Part shown: positions 37,065 through 39,333 of the stretch, piece by piece | Numbering within the stretch: the first letter of the stretch is position 1 | Layout of the letters: each line of letters begins with the position of its first letter | Source: Roseospira navarrensis | GTDB lineage: Bacteria; Pseudomonadota; Alphaproteobacteria; Rhodospirillales; Rhodospirillaceae | NCBI RefSeq assembly: GCF_009601025.1 | Contig: NZ_WIVE01000038.1 | Span: 1-39,333 of the forward strand | Length of the DNA: 39,333 nt | Reading direction: 5' to 3' | The notes under the pieces: generated by a model | What the model saw: the letters and a program-made list of their open reading frames with translations, nothing else | The model's database searches: none | Told to the model about the DNA's origin: nothing | Position numbers and translations under genes: made by a program

Positions 37065-37101
37065 AAGGTCCCTCGTCTCGCTTCGCTCGCACGGGATGAC
37101 A
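37065..37101. repeat. Intergenic repeat with GCTTCGC core
   Basis: The stretch begins AAGGTCCCTCG and ends ACGGGATGACA, with CTCGCTTCGCTCG between. This GGGATGAC...GAGCGAAGCGAG pattern is a common dispersed intergenic repeat in proteobacteria. Read on the minus strand it explains the spurious VIPCERSETRDLG N-terminus of the long fliI frame. Confidence 0.65.
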
Positions 37102-37116
37102 ACCTGATTCATTGGA

Positions 37117-37157
37117 TGTCATCCTGAAGCCGCGCCGCGGCTGAAGGATCTCGGGCG
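37117..37157 (+). repeat. REP-like element, copy 1
   Basis: TGTCATCCTGA, then AGCCGCG/CGCGGCT forming a hairpin, then GAAGGATCTCG. The same two flanks occur inverted at 39071-39116 with a different GC-rich hairpin between them. Confidence 0.75.
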
Positions 37158-37243
37158 CAGGTCTCCGACCCGCTGCAAAGAGCCGACAGGAGCGGTCCGT
37201 TCACCTACCTGAGCCCGTTGCCCTGGCCGTCCGACGCAGCGCG

Positions 37244-37271
37244 TTGACGCGCGCGGCGCCCCCGTGATACT
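37244..37271 (+). promoter_or_regulatory. Candidate ctrA promoter
   Basis: TTGACG (37244-37249) and GATACT (37266-37271) with a 16-base spacer. The start would be at about 37278, inside the TTAA-N6-TTAA site, so CtrA bound there could repress its own gene. Confidence 0.4.
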
Positions 37272-37273
37272 GA

Positions 37274-37287
37274 TTAACAAAGGTTAA
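37274..37287. promoter_or_regulatory. CtrA-like box upstream of ctrA
   Basis: TTAACAAAGGTTAA contains two TTAA elements separated by 6 bases, against the known CtrA consensus TTAA-N7-TTAA. It is also a TTAAC/GTTAA dyad. Its place between ctrA and fliI fits autoregulation and control of flagellar genes, but the spacing is one base short. Confidence 0.45.
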
Positions 37288-37438
37288 GGCGTTATGAATC
37301 CGGGGCCTGGTTTCACGTTCGGGGTGGTTGATCGACCGTCTTGGTCCTACATGGGAACGACGGTGCTTCCGACCACGACGGCCTGAGCTAGGCAGGGGGG
37401 AAGAGGGTCCGTCATCCACTGCAAAAGGACCGCGCCCG

Positions 37439-38140
37439 ATGCGGGTTCTGATTATCGAGGACGACCCGGCCACGGCCGAAGGTCTGGCCCTGATCCTTCG
37501 CCAGGAAGGATGGGTTGCCGACAAGACCGACCTCGGCGAGGACGGTCTTGAGATCGGCAAGCTGTATGAATACGACATCATCCTTCTGGACCTGATGCTG
37601 CCCGACATGGACGGCCTGGACGTGATCCGGGGCCTGCGGGCGGCGCGTGTCGAGACCCCGGTGCTGATCCTGTCCGGCATTTCGGAATCGTCGCGCAAGG
37701 TCAAGGGCCTGGGGATTGGCGCCGACGACTACCTGACCAAGCCCTTCGACCGGAGCGAGCTTCTGGCCCGCATCCAGGCGATCGTGCGCCGCTCGCGCGG
37801 GCATGCCCAGCCCGTCGTGACCGTGGGCCGGCTGTCCATCAACCTGGAGGCCCGCGCGGCCGAGGTGGACGGCCAGCCGCTGCACCTGACCGGCAAGGAA
37901 TACGGCATCCTTGAGTTGCTGGCCATGCGTCGGGGCAACACGCTGACCAAGGAACAGTTCCTCAACCACCTCTACGGCGGCATGGACGAGCCGGAACTGA
38001 AGATCATCGACGTCTTCATCTGCAAGCTGCGCAAGAAGATCGCCAAGGTCACCGGCGGGGACACCTACGTCGAGACCGTGTGGGGGCGCGGCTATCGCCT
38101 GTGCGAACCGTCCGATGGGGCCGCGGCGCAGTCCGCCTGA
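37439..38140 (+). CDS. ctrA: Cell-cycle/motility response regulator CtrA
   Basis: OmpR-type response regulator; in alphaproteobacteria it controls motility, cell cycle or development. The 233-residue protein has the receiver domain with acidic pocket EDD (7-9), phospho-acceptor Asp51 ([15 protein letters not shown]), the KPF lysine, and a near-invariant DNA-binding domain: [55 protein letters not shown]. Start at 37439 gives the canonical [16 protein letters not shown] lies nine bases upstream. An upstream in-frame ATG (37328) would add a non-conserved leader. Confidence 0.97.
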   Translation: MRVLIIEDDPATAEGLALILRQEGWVADKTDLGEDGLEIGKLYEYDIILLDLMLPDMDGLDVIRGLRAARVETPVLILSGISESSRKVKGLGIGADDYLTKPFDRSELLARIQAIVRRSRGHAQPVVTVGRLSINLEARAAEVDGQPLHLTGKEYGILELLAMRRGNTLTKEQFLNHLYGGMDEPELKIIDVFICKLRKKIAKVTGGDTYVETVWGRGYRLCEPSDGAAAQSA

Positions 38141-38181
38141 TCGCTGTCCCGGCGATGTCCAACCCCATCCCTTCGAGATGT

Positions 38182-38195
38182 CGACGGATCCGTCG
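38182..38195. repeat. 14-base perfect palindrome after ctrA
   Basis: CGACGGATCCGTCG lies 42 bases after the ctrA stop, between ctrA and the convergent CHAP gene. It might help to end transcription from either side, though it has no loop or T-run. Confidence 0.4.
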
Positions 38196-38265
38196 CGCGG
38201 GCGCAGGGACTTAGCGGCTGGACCGTCCTGGGTTCGCCGGAGGATCCGGGGTTTCGGCTGCCCAA

Positions 38266-38946
38266 TCAGAACAGATGGCGCATGGCGACCCGCGCATCCG
38301 TGTGTGGGGTCGGCCCGGCCGGCTCGGGCGTCGCCTGGGGCGGTGTTTGAGGCGCGGCCTCCGCCACCCGGATGTCCGGCCGGGTGCGGTCCGGATAGAT
38401 GAACCCGAGCGCGGGATAGATCCGCCCGTAGGCCCCCACCGACGGATGCTTGAAGCGCACCTGGCTCCAGTCGTTGGACGGCGAGACGTCGATGGCCGGC
38501 ATGTGGGTGTAGACCCGCCCGCGGGTCGAGGACGTCCAGCCCCAGTTGGCGTGGCTGACGCGGATTTCGCGCGGCCCCTGGATGCCGGTGACGACGGCCA
38601 CATGCCCGTCGGTCAGGCGGTGGTCCGGCTTCAGGGTCAGCACGGCATAGGGGGCGGGGCGGGTGCCGCGCTCGTACCGGCCGGCGGCCTGGGACCACCA
38701 GGTGTCCGCATCGCCCCGGATCTGCACACCCGAAATCTCGCGGGCATAGGGCACGCACCAGATGAAGCCCTCGGTGCCGCTGTAGGCGGCGACGGGATAC
38801 AGGCCCTCGCCGACGTCGGCCGGCCCGGTGCCGCACCCCGCCAGTCCCAACAGAACGGCCCCGGCCACGGCATGCCGCAGGGCGGGGCAGGGGAGGGCGG
38901 TCCGCGCCGGGACCCGGAATACCGCTGTCTTGAGCCAGAGAAGCAT
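38266..38946 (-). CDS. CHAP-domain lipoprotein, putative peptidoglycan amidase or peptidase
   Basis: A 226-residue exported protein. The signal ends at the lipobox LAGC (Cys38). The CHAP domain spans about 55-140: WCVPYAREISG with Cys64, GDADTWWSQAAGRYERG, GHVAVVTGI with His115, and VSHANWGW with Asn134. These form the expected Cys-His-Asn triad. The C-terminal 40 residues are Pro-rich. Start chosen at ATG 38946; a TTG at 38976 would fall inside the promoter's -10. The strong upstream promoter predicts a leader of about 23 bases. Likely cell-wall hydrolase acting in the periplasm. Confidence 0.87.
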   Translation of the reverse strand: MLLWLKTAVFRVPARTALPCPALRHAVAGAVLLGLAGCGTGPADVGEGLYPVAAYSGTEGFIWCVPYAREISGVQIRGDADTWWSQAAGRYERGTRPAPYAVLTLKPDHRLTDGHVAVVTGIQGPREIRVSHANWGWTSSTRGRVYTHMPAIDVSPSNDWSQVRFKHPSVGAYGRIYPALGFIYPDRTRPDIRVAEAAPQTPPQATPEPAGPTPHTDARVAMRHLF

Positions 38947-38975
38947 GATGCGGACTCTTGCTGGAACGAAACTCA

Positions 38976-39004
38976 AATATAATGATATAATGCATTGATG
39001 TCAA
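38976..39004 (-). promoter_or_regulatory. Near-consensus promoter of the CHAP lipoprotein gene
   Basis: On the minus strand, perfect TTGACA (38999-39004) and TATATT (38976-38981) with the ideal 17-base spacer. The region is far more AT-rich than the rest of the window. Confidence 0.75.
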
Positions 39005-39070
39005 ACGATTTTATGGATTCCCAGGGCTCCGAATCCAGATGACAGGGGTGTCACGTTTCGTACCTCATCA

Positions 39071-39116
39071 CGAGATCCTTCGCGCCCTTCGCGCCCTTCG
39101 GGCGCTCAGGATGACA
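39071..39116 (-). repeat. REP-like element, copy 2 (inverted)
   Basis: On the plus strand: CGAGATCCTTC, two CGCCCTTCG repeats, a GCGCCC-TTC-GGGCGC hairpin (39091-39105) and TCAGGATGACA. The flanks match copy 1 in reverse. The element lies 26 bases from the end of the IS110 transposase gene. Confidence 0.75.
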
Positions 39117-39139
39117 AACTCTATTAATAGTGTGTCATC
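39110..39139. repeat. Dyad at the junction of repeat and IS110 fragment
   Basis: GATGACA (39110-39116) and TGTCATC (39133-39139) are inverted around the palindrome CTATTAATAG (39121-39130). It spans the likely boundary between the REP-like element and the insertion sequence. Confidence 0.5.
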
Positions 39140-39142
39140 AAC

Positions 39143-39333
<191 letters not shown>

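Larger units (their letters stand above)
37005..37438. other. 434-base spacer between fliI and ctrA
   Basis: Non-coding. It contains two intergenic repeat elements (37065-37101 and 37117-37157), a promoter for ctrA, and a TTAA-N6-TTAA site. A small GCCT-GAGCT-AGGC dyad lies near 37381-37393. No small gene or RNA was recognised. Confidence 0.6.

Noticed and set aside
37005-37112. Longer fliI start at 37112
   Set aside because: The extra 36 residues translate a dispersed intergenic repeat; a GTG at 37004 with a good ribosome site gives the normal FliI length.

Overview
This 39 kb, very GC-rich window looks like chromosomal DNA of an alphaproteobacterium, most likely a facultatively autotrophic member of the Rhodospirillales. 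The reasons are a red-type (form IC/ID) RuBisCO operon under CbbR, a full-length CtrA, an alphaproteobacterial PDH layout with a lipoyl domain on E1-beta, and a T-N11-A/leaderless cbbR control region. I see no rRNA, tRNA or CRISPR. The right edge cuts into an IS110-family transposase; the left edge cuts a gamma-glutamyltransferase.

Layout. 1-1343: 3' part of a YwrD-like gamma-glutamyltransferase. 1337-8238: Calvin cycle block, with cbbR divergent from cbbF-cbbP-cbbL-cbbS-cbbX-rpe(cbbE). 8344-10012: an Ala/Pro-rich coiled-coil protein of unknown function and a DUF3429 membrane protein. 10036-14582 (minus): an envelope module made of an ExbB/MotA-like channel, a MotB/OmpA-like coiled-coil protein and a proline-rich periplasmic OmpA-like protein. 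14772-17671: suhB and efp (minus), divergent from epmA, whose product modifies EF-P, then a small DUF2442 gene. 17933-21865: pdhA-pdhB-pdhC. 21974-25143: ABC ATPase and HlyD-type adaptor of a type I secretion system. 25188-28012: dapB, a Crp/Fnr-like regulator with an unusual insert, and a TPR lipoprotein. 27983-33128 (minus): a four-gene folate C1 cassette (DmdA/GcvT-like demethylase, MetF-like reductase, Fhs, and an HxD...H oxygenase). 33650-35682: a 7TM-DISM histidine kinase with a single-base frameshift. 35643-38140: fliI divergent from ctrA. 38266-39333: a CHAP-domain lipoprotein, a repeat element and the IS110 fragment.

How the genes work together. CbbF and CbbR bracket a compact CO2-fixation operon: PRK makes RuBP, CbbLS fixes CO2, CbbX reactivates the red-type enzyme, and Rpe regenerates ribulose-5-phosphate. 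The folate cassette reads as a route from a methyl donor to 5-methyl-THF, to methylene-THF and finally, through Fhs run in reverse, to formate plus ATP. That would suit an organism able to refix the released CO2. The methyl donor cannot be read from sequence; a DMSP-like or methylamine-like compound is the obvious test.

The most unusual items are this cassette with its added oxygenase, the near-leaderless cbbR promoter overlapped by tandem LysR boxes, several perfect GC-rich stem-loops without U-tracts in operon spacers, the poly-G tracts in the OmpA-like gene, the frameshifted kinase, and a repeat family (37117-37157 and 39071-39116) that abuts the IS110 fragment.
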